A stretch of 64,000 nucleotides of DNA, from the NCBI GenBank assembly GCA_027449685.1, contig DAIDLC010000003.1, positions 84,136 to 148,135 on the forward strand, in the 5' to 3' direction. Below the pieces are notes generated by a model, which ran no database searches, had not been told where the DNA came from, and worked only from the letters and a program-made list of their open reading frames with translations. This stretch comes from Ferrovaceae bacterium. Lineage in GTDB: Bacteria; Pseudomonadota; Gammaproteobacteria; Burkholderiales; Ferrovaceae. Below are positions 10,332-18,753 of this stretch, piece by piece. Made by a program: the position numbers and the translations under genes. Position 1 is the first letter of the stretch; each line of letters begins with the position of its first letter.

Positions 10332-11648
10332 ATGAACAAATCCTCAATATCTGACGCCACATTAGAAGCATTTTCCTCCGGAAAAGCCGTCCCACCCGAT
10401 TCTCTGCTGAGCGTTTCCGCCTACGTTTCGCGCTTGCAACAGGTTCTGGAGAAACTTCCGCAAGAACTCTGGATCCAGGGAGAAATTTCCAATTTCACTG
10501 CTGCGGCCTCCGGCCATTGGTACTTCAACCTGAAAGATGCCCAGGCCCAGTTGCGCTGCGTCATGTTTCGTTCCCGTAACCAGCGCCTGGACTGGCAACC
10601 ACGCAATGGAATGGGCGTGGAACTCAAGGGGCCAGCAACCTTTTACCCGCCAGCCGGTACCTTTCAGATCACGGTGGAGTCCCTGCGCCAAGCGGGCCTG
10701 GGGCGCTTGTACGAGGCCTTCCTGCGACTCAAGGCGCGCTTGGAGCAGGAGGGCTTATTCGACCCGGCACGCAAGCGGGCTTTGCCCCCTCACCCAAAAA
10801 CCATCGGATTGATCACCTCCCCTGCGGCGGCTGCCCTGCGCGATGTCCTCACTACCCTCAAACGGCGTGCACCGGCCTGTGCGGTGATTCTTTACCCGGC
10901 CCCCGTGCAGGGGGAAGGCGCTGCAGCACAACTGGCTCAAGCCCTGGATACGGCTGCCTCCCGAGCCGAGTGCGAGGTTCTGATACTCTGCCGTGGTGGC
11001 GGTAGTATTGAAGATCTATGGTCTTTCAACGAAGAAATTCTGGCACGCGCCATAGCGCGTTGCCCCATTCCAATCATTTCCGGTGTGGGCCATGAAACTG
11101 ACTTCACCATTGCCGACTTCGTGGCCGATCAACGCGCACCCACCCCCACTGCGGCAGCCGAGCTGGTGTCTCCCGATCGCGCAAGCCTATTGCAGCGCTG
11201 GCGTCAGGACCAGAGCCGTTTGCAGCGCGCTTGGCAACGCCTGCTACAACGCGAAATGCTGCGTCTTGATCAACACCTCCCGCGCTTGAGTACTCTGGTT
11301 CAATGGCACCTGCGACAACAGCACTTGAGCCTGCAAGGTTTGCAGCAGCGCCTGAAACATCCCGGTGAAGGATTACAACAGCAGCGCCTGGGTCTGGAGC
11401 AAAATCGTCGCCGTCTGCAACAGTCCTGGCACCATCGTCTAGGCCGCGAAGGATTGGTCTTGAAGCGACTGGCCTCCGGCCTCTCCCATTTGAATCCGCA
11501 AGCGGTTCTGGCACGCGGATTCAGCATCGTTCGGACTGCAGACGGGCAGATCGTGCGTACCAGCAACGCGGTCGACCCCACCCAATCCGTGTCCATTACC
11601 CTGGCACAAGGCGAACTGGAAGCCACCATTCGGCGGCGCCTGAGTTGA
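10332..11648 (+). CDS. xseA: Exodeoxyribonuclease VII large subunit
   Basis: XseA with several XseB subunits degrades single-stranded DNA in repair. The 438-residue product has an N-terminal OB-fold (about residues 25-120, containing LWIQGEISNFTAAASGHWYF), then the catalytic core with RGGGSIEDLWSFN and ISGVGHETDFTIADFVAD..R.PTPTAAAE, then a long Gln/Arg/Leu-rich coiled coil (about 290-385) and a C-terminal QGELEATIRR tail. All are standard. The stop overlaps the miaA start. xseB is not in this window. The upstream region carries DnaA-box-like sites. Confidence 0.97.
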   Translation: MNKSSISDATLEAFSSGKAVPPDSLLSVSAYVSRLQQVLEKLPQELWIQGEISNFTAAASGHWYFNLKDAQAQLRCVMFRSRNQRLDWQPRNGMGVELKGPATFYPPAGTFQITVESLRQAGLGRLYEAFLRLKARLEQEGLFDPARKRALPPHPKTIGLITSPAAAALRDVLTTLKRRAPACAVILYPAPVQGEGAAAQLAQALDTAASRAECEVLILCRGGGSIEDLWSFNEEILARAIARCPIPIISGVGHETDFTIADFVADQRAPTPTAAAELVSPDRASLLQRWRQDQSRLQRAWQRLLQREMLRLDQHLPRLSTLVQWHLRQQHLSLQGLQQRLKHPGEGLQQQRLGLEQNRRRLQQSWHHRLGREGLVLKRLASGLSHLNPQAVLARGFSIVRTADGQIVRTSNAVDPTQSVSITLAQGELEATIRRRLS

Positions 11649-12601
11649 TCTTGACCCCCTCCTGCCAACCCCGGGTGGTGTTTCTCATGGGCCCTACGGC
11701 CAGTGGGAAAAGCCAGGTGGCCATTAGCCTTGCCAAACGCTTCGATGTGGAGCTGGTCAACGTGGACTCGGCCAGTGTCTACCGGCACATGGATGTGGGC
11801 ACAGCCAAGCCGGATGCACAAACCCGGCGGACTATCCCGCATCATTTACTGGATTTGGTAGATCCTACCGAGACCTATTCCGCCGCACGCTTCCGGGAAG
11901 ATGCCCTGCAGGTCATCGCTGAAATTACTGGGCGTGGACGCATTCCCCTACTGGTCGGGGGGACCATGCTGTACTTCAGGGCCCTGCAGTCCGGCCTGAA
12001 TGACTTGCCTGCGGCCAACCCGGCCCTGCGCACCCAACTGGAAGAACAGGCCCGGGATGAAGGATGGGCCGCCTTGCATGCGCGTCTACACCAGCTAGAC
12101 CCGCTCACCGCCGCGCGTTTGAAACCGGGAGACGCGCAACGCATTCAGCGCGCTTTGGAAGTCGTTCTCAGCGCAGGGCGCCCGCTCTCGGCGTTATATC
12201 ACGAAACGACCCGCCAACCTCTCCAGGCACGGGTATGCTGTCTGGGGCTTTGGCCTGGCGAGCGCAGTTGGCTGCACACGCGCATCGCCCAGCGGTTTGA
12301 TCAAATGCTCAACGATGGTCTGGAACAGGAGTTGCGCGATTTACGCCAACGCTACGTTCTGCATCCGGATCTTCCCGCCATGCGTGCCGTAGGCTATCGA
12401 CAAATGTGGCAGTATCTGGAAGGCGAACTCAACTGGCAAGACATGCGGGAACGAGGGATCATCGCCACACGTCAACTGGCCAAACGTCAGATGACCTGGA
12501 TGCGCTCCTGGCCCGACCTGGTGCGACTAGACTGCCTGGATCCCTCTTTGCCCGTCCGGATTCAACAAGCCGTGGAGGGATTCCTCAGCGGAAACCCGTA
12601 A
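11645..12601 (+). CDS. miaA: tRNA dimethylallyltransferase
   Basis: MiaA adds a dimethylallyl group to N6 of A37 in tRNAs reading UNN codons. The P-loop MGPTASGKS is at residues 15-23, followed by VNVDSASVYRHMDVGTAKP and the DLVDP motif, all conserved. The start is TTG at 11645, overlapping the xseA stop by four bases (TTGA); no ATG lies upstream of the P-loop in this frame, so the alternative start is unavoidable. The product is 318 residues, the typical length. It converges on mnmC with a 33-base gap. Confidence 0.96.
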   Translation: MILTPSCQPRVVFLMGPTASGKSQVAISLAKRFDVELVNVDSASVYRHMDVGTAKPDAQTRRTIPHHLLDLVDPTETYSAARFREDALQVIAEITGRGRIPLLVGGTMLYFRALQSGLNDLPAANPALRTQLEEQARDEGWAALHARLHQLDPLTAARLKPGDAQRIQRALEVVLSAGRPLSALYHETTRQPLQARVCCLGLWPGERSWLHTRIAQRFDQMLNDGLEQELRDLRQRYVLHPDLPAMRAVGYRQMWQYLEGELNWQDMRERGIIATRQLAKRQMTWMRSWPDLVRLDCLDPSLPVRIQQAVEGFLSGNP

Positions 12602-12634
12602 CCGTTGCGTGTACCTGCTCCATCGGCGCAGGAA

Positions 12635-14530
12635 TTAGAGAGGTTGGGCATTGAAACGCGAGGGAGAAACCGCTTCGAACAGGGCACGTGTCAGCGGAAG
12701 GGGCTCATGTTCGAGCCAGGCCGCAATCAGCTGCGCCCCCAGACTGCTCCACAATAACCCATGAGAACCCAGTCCCAGCAAGGCAAACAACCCTTCCTGA
12801 CCAGCCACAGGGCCCAGGAGTGGGAGTCGGTCACGACTCACGGCACGGGCTCCCCGACGATTTTTCAAGGTCCTTGCCGGGTCCACTGCCCGGCTCTCCC
12901 AACGCTGCAAGCGCAGCAGGTTTTCTGTCATCCCTCGCTGTTCGGTCCAGCGCTGCGCGTCGCTTTCGTAGGTTGCCCCCACACATAGCCCCTCGGGAAG
13001 GCCCGGAATCAAGTACCCCTCCTGGCACAACACGGGGGTACCCGGTGGAAAAGGATCCGGATGGAGGAGGGTAATTTGCCCTTCCAGGGTTTGTAGCGGC
13101 CACGGCTTGAAAGGAGCAACCTCCAGCCCTCGCGCACCAAGCGCTAACACAGCCACGGGAGCCTCGGCCAGCAGACGCCCGGCAGCATCCCAAACCTGCC
13201 AACCCTGCGGGGTTTTGACGAGTCGATGCGCCAGCACCTGCCACTGACATTGAAGACCCGGCCGGGAGGCGGCAAGCGCGGCCGCACAAAGCAGTGGGGG
13301 GCTCACCCAGCCCGCGCTGGGAAAAAACAGCCCTCCCCAGGGCAGATCCACCCCCCCAAGATCAGACTGTATGCCCGGTGGGCGGCTGTGAACAAAATCG
13401 GGGGCGCAGGCAAATGGCAGCACGCACGCTTGCTGATGCCGGGCGTCTGCCTCGGAGCGAGCCCCCAGCAATACGCCGCTGGTTCCCCGCCCCCGTGCAG
13501 GAAGATGCGCCGCAAGACGTTGCAACGTCTGAAGTGCAGACAAAAAACCGGCACGACCCAATTGCGAATACGTATTATCATCGCGCGACAATATGGGGCG
13601 CAGGATGCCTGCAGGGTTTCCGGAACCCTCGCGAGCCGGACCCGGATGCTGCTCCAGCAACTGCACCTGCCAACCGCGTTGCACCAAAGCCTCGCTCATC
13701 AGACAACCAGCCAGACCCGCGCCAATGATCAACGCCTGGCGCAAAGGGCGCGGATAGTGCACTGCGCGATGGAGGATGGGATTCAGCCGCAGCGTGCAGC
13801 GCTGCTGGAATGCCACAGGGGGGATCTTGTCGAAATGGGCCTCCAGACGCTGGCGCTTGCCCCCAAAACCGGGGTGGCGCAGGGTGCTGAACCCGAAGTA
13901 TTCCAACGCGCGCCGCACCGACCCCGCCACACACCAGGTGGCCAAGGTTGCACCCCGGTTGCACTGGCGCGCAACGTGCTGGAGTACCGATTGGCTCCAC
14001 ATCTGCGGGTTTTTGGCGGGAGCAAATCCATCCAGAAACACCGCATCAGCGGCCAGACTCAGTTGCGGCAAGGTGTGCTGAATATCCCCAAATACCAATG
14101 TCAGGTGCACTTGATCGCGCTCGAAGTGCATGCCATGAAGGCCCGGAACCAATACAGGCCAACGCGCCAGGAGCGCCTGAGCCTGCGCTTCAAGCGCCGG
14201 ATAGGCGGCCAGTATCTGGGACAGAACGGCGCGTGTGGGCGGGTGTTTTTCCAGCGCCACGTAATGCAGGGCCGGACAGGAAGGGGTGTTACGCAGTTGC
14301 CATTGTTGCAGGGTAACCAGGAAATTGAGTCCGATGCCGAAGCCGGTTTCGAGTATCTGAAAGGGTGTGTCCCGCTGCCAACGCTGGGGTAAGCCATTCC
14401 CTCGTAAAAACACCTGCAAACACTGCTCTATGCCCCCGGCCTGGGAATGATAACCATCCGCAAAGTGCCGGGAATAGGGAACCCCTCGGTGCCAATGGAT
14501 AGATGCCGGTGTCAGAAAACTCGTGGACAT
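12635..14530 (-). CDS. mnmC: Bifunctional tRNA mnm5s2U biosynthesis protein
   Basis: MnmC converts cmnm5s2U34 to nm5s2U (FAD-dependent oxidase domain) and then methylates it to mnm5s2U (SAM-dependent domain). The N-terminal domain (about residues 1-240) begins SIHWHRGVPYSRHFADGYHS and has the SAM motif ETGFGIGLNFL and VFLDGFAPAKNPQMW. The C-terminal domain starts with the dinucleotide-binding loop IIGAGLAGCLMSEAL (about 260) and ends with LGSHGLLWSSLGAQLIA. I chose ATG 14530; the frame also opens at TTG 14560 but without a ribosome-binding site. Length (about 631) fits the fused two-domain form. Confidence 0.95.
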   Translation of the reverse strand: MSTSFLTPASIHWHRGVPYSRHFADGYHSQAGGIEQCLQVFLRGNGLPQRWQRDTPFQILETGFGIGLNFLVTLQQWQLRNTPSCPALHYVALEKHPPTRAVLSQILAAYPALEAQAQALLARWPVLVPGLHGMHFERDQVHLTLVFGDIQHTLPQLSLAADAVFLDGFAPAKNPQMWSQSVLQHVARQCNRGATLATWCVAGSVRRALEYFGFSTLRHPGFGGKRQRLEAHFDKIPPVAFQQRCTLRLNPILHRAVHYPRPLRQALIIGAGLAGCLMSEALVQRGWQVQLLEQHPGPAREGSGNPAGILRPILSRDDNTYSQLGRAGFLSALQTLQRLAAHLPARGRGTSGVLLGARSEADARHQQACVLPFACAPDFVHSRPPGIQSDLGGVDLPWGGLFFPSAGWVSPPLLCAAALAASRPGLQCQWQVLAHRLVKTPQGWQVWDAAGRLLAEAPVAVLALGARGLEVAPFKPWPLQTLEGQITLLHPDPFPPGTPVLCQEGYLIPGLPEGLCVGATYESDAQRWTEQRGMTENLLRLQRWESRAVDPARTLKNRRGARAVSRDRLPLLGPVAGQEGLFALLGLGSHGLLWSSLGAQLIAAWLEHEPLPLTRALFEAVSPSRFNAQPL

Positions 14531-14560
14531 GCTCGAGTGCGGCCGTTGTATGGTCTGCAA

Positions 14561-14809
14561 AGATCAGAAAACCCCATTGTACTGGATTCGAAACCGGGGC
14601 GATTTAGCGTTTCTTACTGCCACAGCTGTAGCCACCGGGTCTACAGTTCTCGGTGCATAAAGGAATATTTCCTTGAACTCTTACGGGGTGCCACTTTTCC
14701 TCTGCGCTGCAGCGGGACGGTGAAATCATGTAGTTGAATCGCCGGACGGCATCCTTCTCGCCGTCGGCGGGTCATGGATTACCTCCGGCTTTTTTATGGA
14801 GGTTTACCC
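14561..14809 (+). promoter_or_regulatory. Inverted-repeat-rich leader upstream of an orphan gene
   Basis: This non-coding stretch holds a series of short inverted repeats on the strand of the downstream gene: CTGTAG/CTACAG (14626-14646, 9-base loop), AAGGAA/TTCCTT (14660-14674, 3-base loop), the palindrome CGCTGCAGCG (14704-14713), a 9-bp bulged stem GCCG-g-ACGGC/GCCGT-CGGC (14741-14768), and the start-site hairpin listed separately. It resembles no riboswitch class I recognise. The promoter is not identified. A folded 5' leader is an inference from the density of repeats. Confidence 0.45.
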
Positions 14810-14813
14810 ATGA
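14772..14813 (+). promoter_or_regulatory. Hairpin covering the ribosome-binding site and start codon
   Basis: TCATGG (14772-14777) can pair with CCATGA (14808-14813), and ACCTCC (14781-14786) with GGAGGT (14798-14803), separated by a 3x4 internal loop and closed by an 11-base loop. GGAGGT is an ideal Shine-Dalgarno sequence placed six bases before ATG 14810, and CCATGA contains that ATG, so the fold would hide both. A competing pairing of GCCGGA (14741-14746) with TCCGGC (14784-14789), just before six Ts, would break this hairpin and resemble a terminator. Stability was judged by eye. Confidence 0.5.
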
Positions 14814-15883
14814 TGGCTTTTGTTTTGATTCAATGGTCGTTTCGGTGTGTGTGGTATCTGATCTGTCTGCTCAAAACGTTGTGGAATGGAAGAAAGCCTT
14901 CACCCTCCTGGGTAGATGCGCTGCCGGAAACTTCTTCAGCATCCTTGACAGCAGCAACACCTGCCAACGTCTTGGCCTGCCACCAGGCCTTGGCCCCTAC
15001 GGAGGCAACGTTGGAAGCATCAGAGAAAAATCAGGTACAGGAACAGGCGCAGCACATCGTTCCCGTTCCAACCCTGGATTTTTTGGGGGGGCAGTCCTTG
15101 ATTCGTTATGGCGAGGGGTTTAGCGTGGTTTGTCATTTTTATTTGCGTCAGGCGCGCGTGTCACGGGTGATTTGGCTCGATTACGTGAAATTGCAGCGCA
15201 AACATGGGGCCTATGTCGTGCGCTGCCTGCGCACCCGCGCAGGAGAAAATGTGGCGCGCATGCAAAGCAGTAAACACCATGCCAGCCATCCACTCCGACC
15301 CTGGGGACGGATCGCCTTACCCGATGACTACCTGGAGTTTGATTCCCTTCAGGATCTGCGGGTGATTCGTCTCATGGAAAAAACAGTGGAAGATGCCAAT
15401 GCGTTAATCGAGGAAGAAATTCCCGAAAACCTGCTCAACAAACGGCCTTGGCGACTGCTGCCCCCTGCCGCAGCACCAGAACCCGAACTGACTGATCTAC
15501 AAAAACGGCGCAAGATCGTGAACATGAGTATGGATGACATCCGGGCCGAGGATGCCGCACGCAAAAAACCCTTGGCCAGGGATGAAAAACAATACCCGCA
15601 ACTGATCAAACCGCCCGTGGTTCGTTCCCATATCGGCGTGCTACGCAATGCCGGCTACGTGGAACGGAAAGACCCGTCAGGTCGGTCCTACCGTACTTTC
15701 TTTGCGGAATTGGAACAGGACGGAGGAACCGTCCGGCACACCGGGGTGGATTTGCAGCGGGCTTTGCTGCGCGAACAGATCGATCTGGGAGATCGGGTAG
15801 AAGTCTTCAATATCGGGCTGGTACCCGTAGGGTCTGGCAAGTACAAAAAAAAGATATGGAGTGCCCGAAAATTGCCGGCATGA
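14810..15883 (+). CDS. Unrecognised membrane-anchored protein with plasmid-protein-like C-terminus
   Basis: I do not recognise the whole protein. With ATG 14810, chosen for the ideal GGAGGT six bases upstream, it has 357 residues. Residues 2-24 (MAFVLIQWSFRCVWYLICLL) form one hydrophobic, Trp/Cys-rich segment. A Ser/Ala/Thr-rich linker follows, then a folded-looking region from about residue 90 and charged helices to 260. The C-terminal 90 residues (GYVERKDPSGRSYRTFFAEL ... VDLQRALLRE...LGDRVEVF) recall the G-VDL..AL....GDRV pattern of the C-terminal domains in plasmid relaxases and primases; that is from memory only. It is monocistronic, with a structured leader and a strong terminator. The reading frame looks intact. 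Confidence 0.8.
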   Translation: MMAFVLIQWSFRCVWYLICLLKTLWNGRKPSPSWVDALPETSSASLTAATPANVLACHQALAPTEATLEASEKNQVQEQAQHIVPVPTLDFLGGQSLIRYGEGFSVVCHFYLRQARVSRVIWLDYVKLQRKHGAYVVRCLRTRAGENVARMQSSKHHASHPLRPWGRIALPDDYLEFDSLQDLRVIRLMEKTVEDANALIEEEIPENLLNKRPWRLLPPAAAPEPELTDLQKRRKIVNMSMDDIRAEDAARKKPLARDEKQYPQLIKPPVVRSHIGVLRNAGYVERKDPSGRSYRTFFAELEQDGGTVRHTGVDLQRALLREQIDLGDRVEVFNIGLVPVGSGKYKKKIWSARKLPA

Positions 15884-15888
15884 ATCAC

Positions 15889-15917
15889 ATCACGGGGGAA
15901 ACCCCGTGATTTTTTTT
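15889..15917 (+). terminator. Rho-independent terminator
   Basis: A perfect 9-bp stem ATCACGGGG (15889-15897) / CCCCGTGAT (15902-15910) with a GAAA tetraloop is followed by seven Ts. It begins five bases after the orphan gene's stop codon and so ends that single-gene transcript. It is the clearest intrinsic terminator in the window. Confidence 0.95.
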
Positions 15918-15981
15918 CATTGCAGAGTGAATCATCCTGTTTTGACATAGAATGCGGCATGACCTCTTGTTTTTTTTCACC

Positions 15982-16881
15982 ATGAACATCCTCTCTATTC
16001 TGCTGGCGTTACTGCTGGAACAGCGTCGCCCCCCCACGGCCCAAGCCGAAATTCGCGCCTACTTCGAGCGCTGGGCGGCGTTTCTGGATGATCAGTTCAA
16101 CTCTGGGGAACGCCATCATGGCCTGCTGGCCTGGATACTGGCAGTGCTTCCTGTTCTGGGAGTTGCCCTGGGACTGAACGCCTTGCTAACCCACTGGACG
16201 ACGGGTTTTTCCTGGCTCCTGAATACCTTGGTCTTGTTGTTGCTTCTGAATTTTCGGACCACCCTGGCGGACTTGACTGCCCTGCAACAACGTTTGCGGC
16301 CTTCAGGCCAGGAGCGGAACCTGGCAGAACCCCAGCGGGAAGATAGCCTGGGAGAAATCACCCTGGCGATTGCCGCAGGGATCGAACAGGCTCTCATCGC
16401 CATCCACACCCAGTTATTGGCCGTGCTGTTCTGGTACTTTTGGCTACCCGGGTGTAGCGGCGCGCTTTTATACTGGATGGCCCACCAATTGAACCAACGT
16501 TGGGGAACCCAAACAGACTCCAACTTTGGTCATTTTTCGCGGCGGGCGTTCGAATGGCTTGACTGGATTCCTCTACGGCTGACCGCACTGGCTTTTGCCA
16601 TTGTCGGCAACTTCGAAGACTCTCTGTTCTGCTGGCGAACTCAGGCTTCGGCCTCCACCAGCACCCAGCGCATCGTGCTGGCGAGCGCTGCTGGGGCTTT
16701 GGGTATTCGTTTGGGGGATGCCTCTTCTCCCCAACGGGTCGTGGACGGACTGGAACTTGGTGTAGGCGAACTCCCCGAAATCGATCATCTTCGCAGTGCA
16801 GAAGGAATGATCTGGCGCACAGTGATTCTGTGGCTATTGCTGATGAGCATGTTGTCGGTGGCGGCACTGGTGGGCCACTGA
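15982..16881 (+). CDS. CobD/CbiB-like (AmpE-related) integral membrane protein
   Basis: The 299-residue product begins MNILSILLALLLEQRRP, the N-terminus of the betaproteobacterial CobD/CbiB-family membrane proteins, and has hydrophobic segments at about 1-13, 55-75, 78-95, 150-170 and 275-298. Conserved fragments such as ...LDWIPLRLTALAFAIVGNFED and GIRLGD support the assignment. CbiB joins aminopropanol to cobyric acid, but no cobalamin genes are nearby and this orphan group has no established role; AmpE-like sensing is the alternative. I chose ATG 15982 over ATG 15952 because it places the conserved hydrophobic start at the N-terminus. Confidence 0.75.
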   Translation: MNILSILLALLLEQRRPPTAQAEIRAYFERWAAFLDDQFNSGERHHGLLAWILAVLPVLGVALGLNALLTHWTTGFSWLLNTLVLLLLLNFRTTLADLTALQQRLRPSGQERNLAEPQREDSLGEITLAIAAGIEQALIAIHTQLLAVLFWYFWLPGCSGALLYWMAHQLNQRWGTQTDSNFGHFSRRAFEWLDWIPLRLTALAFAIVGNFEDSLFCWRTQASASTSTQRIVLASAAGALGIRLGDASSPQRVVDGLELGVGELPEIDHLRSAEGMIWRTVILWLLLMSMLSVAALVGH

Positions 16882-16908
16882 AAAAATTCCACCCACATCG
16901 ACCGGGTG
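16881..16908 (-). terminator. Possible weak terminator of mutL
   Basis: Read on the minus strand just after the mutL stop, CACCC and GGGTG (16904-16908 and 16890-16894) can form a 5-bp stem with a 9-base loop, followed after three bases by six Ts. The stem is short, so it may not be active. Confidence 0.35.
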
Positions 16909-16911
16909 CCC

Positions 16912-18753
16912 TTAGCGGCCGCGCAAAAACATACGGTCCAACTCAGCCAGGCTCATCTGGTGCCAGGTAGGTCGACCGTGGTTACATTGATCGGCGCGTT
17001 CTATCGCTTCCATCTGCCGAAGCAGCGCGTTCATTTCGGTGAGGGTCAGCGTTTGATGAGCCCGAATGGCCCCATGGCACGCCATGGTGGCCAGACATTC
17101 GTCGCGCCGCTCCTGGGCCACGCGGGAGGTCCCAAACCGGTCCAACTCGCCCAGTACCTCCTGGACCAGCGCTACGGGGTCGGCCTGGTGCAGCAACGCA
17201 GGCAGGGATCGGATCCCTATGGTCTGCGGCCCCATGGGGGTCAAATGGAACCCCCACTGCGACAGCAGCTGCTCATGTTCCTCCAGTAGAGCCATCCACT
17301 TGGGCTCGGCACGAAACGTTACCGGAACCAATAAGGCCTGAACCTGCAACTGTTCCTGATCCATCCGTGATTTGAGTTGCTCGTAGAGGATGCGTTCGTG
17401 GGCCGCATGAATATCCACCAGAATCAATCCCTGCTGGTTTTGAGCCAGCAAGTAGATGCCATGCAACTGCGCCAGGGCAAAGCCCAGCGGAGGAAGCGCA
17501 GATGGGGATGGGGATGAACCAACCGGAGCGCTGCTCGGAGTGCTGGGAAGTGGCGCTGCAAGCGGTCCAAACAATGCGGCATGAAAACGATCCGGTTCCT
17601 GAATAGCCAACGACTGCTGTCGAGGCATCACGCTCTCCCGTTCTGCTTGGGGCGGATGTACCGAAAAGGAAATACCACTCTTCCCGGGCCCCGGAGTGGG
17701 GAAAACGCTAGCCGGGTGCGATGCCTGTGGTTTGCCAATAGGCTCCAGAGCGGCATCGCTGGAAGGAGAAGTGGTGGCGAGCGCTTTACTCAAACACTGA
17801 AAAACAAAACGGTGCACCGCCTGAGGTTCTCTAAACCGGACTTCGGTTTTGGCAGGATGCACGTTCACATCCAGGCTTTCTGGATCGAGCCGCAAAAAAA
17901 GCACATACGCGGGATGCCGCTGGTGATGCAATACATCCTGGTAGGCCTGGCGGATGGCGTGGGACAGGAGCTTATCCCGCACAAAGCGGCCGTTGACGAA
18001 TAGCGTCTGGGTATCGCGCGTGGCACGCTGATAGGTGGGGCGGGCAATCCATCCTGCAAGGCTCAAAGGCCCCGCGACTTCATCCAGTGACAGGGCCGCC
18101 TGAAAAAACTCCTCGCCCAAAAGACTTCGCACTCTGAGCGCCAAATCCGCCGCAGGCCAATGGCGGATGATCCGGCCGTTATGCTGCAGGCGAAACCCTA
18201 CTTGGGGAAAGGCCAGAGCCAGGCGTTGCAGCACTTCTTCGCAATGCGCATATTCCGTGGCTTCGGATTTGAGAAACTTGCGACGGGCTGGAGTAGCCGC
18301 AAATAAATCCCGTAATTGCACGGTGGTTCCCACATCCCGGGCTGCCGGGCTGACTCCGGAACTGACTCCGGCTTCGATACGAACACTGGCGGCATAAGGG
18401 TTTTCCCGGGTGCGGCTGATCAAAGTCAAATCTGCGACCGCGGCCATACTGGCCAGGGCTTCTCCCCGAAAACCAAGGCTGGCTACCGATTCCAGATCGG
18501 ACAAAGAGCGAATCTTGCTGGTAGCATGGGCTGTCAAGGCCCAGGGAAGTTCTTCGGCGCTCATGCCGTACCCGTTATCTTCCACCCTCAGGCAACGAAC
18601 GCCGCCTTGCTCCAAAGTGACGATAATCTCGGTGGATTGAGCGTCCAAGGCATTTTCCACCAACTCCTTGAGCGCCGAGGCAGGGCGTTCCACCACTTCA
18701 CCGGCTGCGATCTGCGCCACCAGGACCTCATCCAGAAGCCTGATTCGGCTCAT
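16912..18753 (-). CDS. mutL: DNA mismatch repair protein MutL
   Basis: MutL couples mismatch recognition by MutS to strand incision. The N-terminal GHKL ATPase is intact: AAGEVVERPASALKELVENALDA with the catalytic Glu, DNGYGM, and the SLGFRGEAL lid. A proline/serine-rich linker (about residues 340-425) leads to the C-terminal dimerisation domain, which holds LVDIHAAHERILYE, the DxHAxxExxxxE metal-binding motif of MutL proteins with their own endonuclease, as expected in bacteria without MutH. Length 613. The start codon overlaps the amiC stop (ATGA, 18750-18753), so it is coupled to the tsaE-amiC transcript. Confidence 0.97.
   Translation of the reverse strand: MSRIRLLDEVLVAQIAAGEVVERPASALKELVENALDAQSTEIIVTLEQGGVRCLRVEDNGYGMSAEELPWALTAHATSKIRSLSDLESVASLGFRGEALASMAAVADLTLISRTRENPYAASVRIEAGVSSGVSPAARDVGTTVQLRDLFAATPARRKFLKSEATEYAHCEEVLQRLALAFPQVGFRLQHNGRIIRHWPAADLALRVRSLLGEEFFQAALSLDEVAGPLSLAGWIARPTYQRATRDTQTLFVNGRFVRDKLLSHAIRQAYQDVLHHQRHPAYVLFLRLDPESLDVNVHPAKTEVRFREPQAVHRFVFQCLSKALATTSPSSDAALEPIGKPQASHPASVFPTPGPGKSGISFSVHPPQAERESVMPRQQSLAIQEPDRFHAALFGPLAAPLPSTPSSAPVGSSPSPSALPPLGFALAQLHGIYLLAQNQQGLILVDIHAAHERILYEQLKSRMDQEQLQVQALLVPVTFRAEPKWMALLEEHEQLLSQWGFHLTPMGPQTIGIRSLPALLHQADPVALVQEVLGELDRFGTSRVAQERRDECLATMACHGAIRAHQTLTLTEMNALLRQMEAIERADQCNHGRPTWHQMSLAELDRMFLRGR

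Noticed and set aside
13226..14392. 388-codon open frame antisense to mnmC
   Set aside because: Arg/Gln/His-rich shadow of a GC-rich gene with no start signal; MnmC motifs cover the same bases.
14581..14600. GGATTCGAAACC, resembling a tRNA T-arm on the minus strand
   Set aside because: The flanking five bases do not pair as a T-stem and no acceptor, D or anticodon arm can be drawn.
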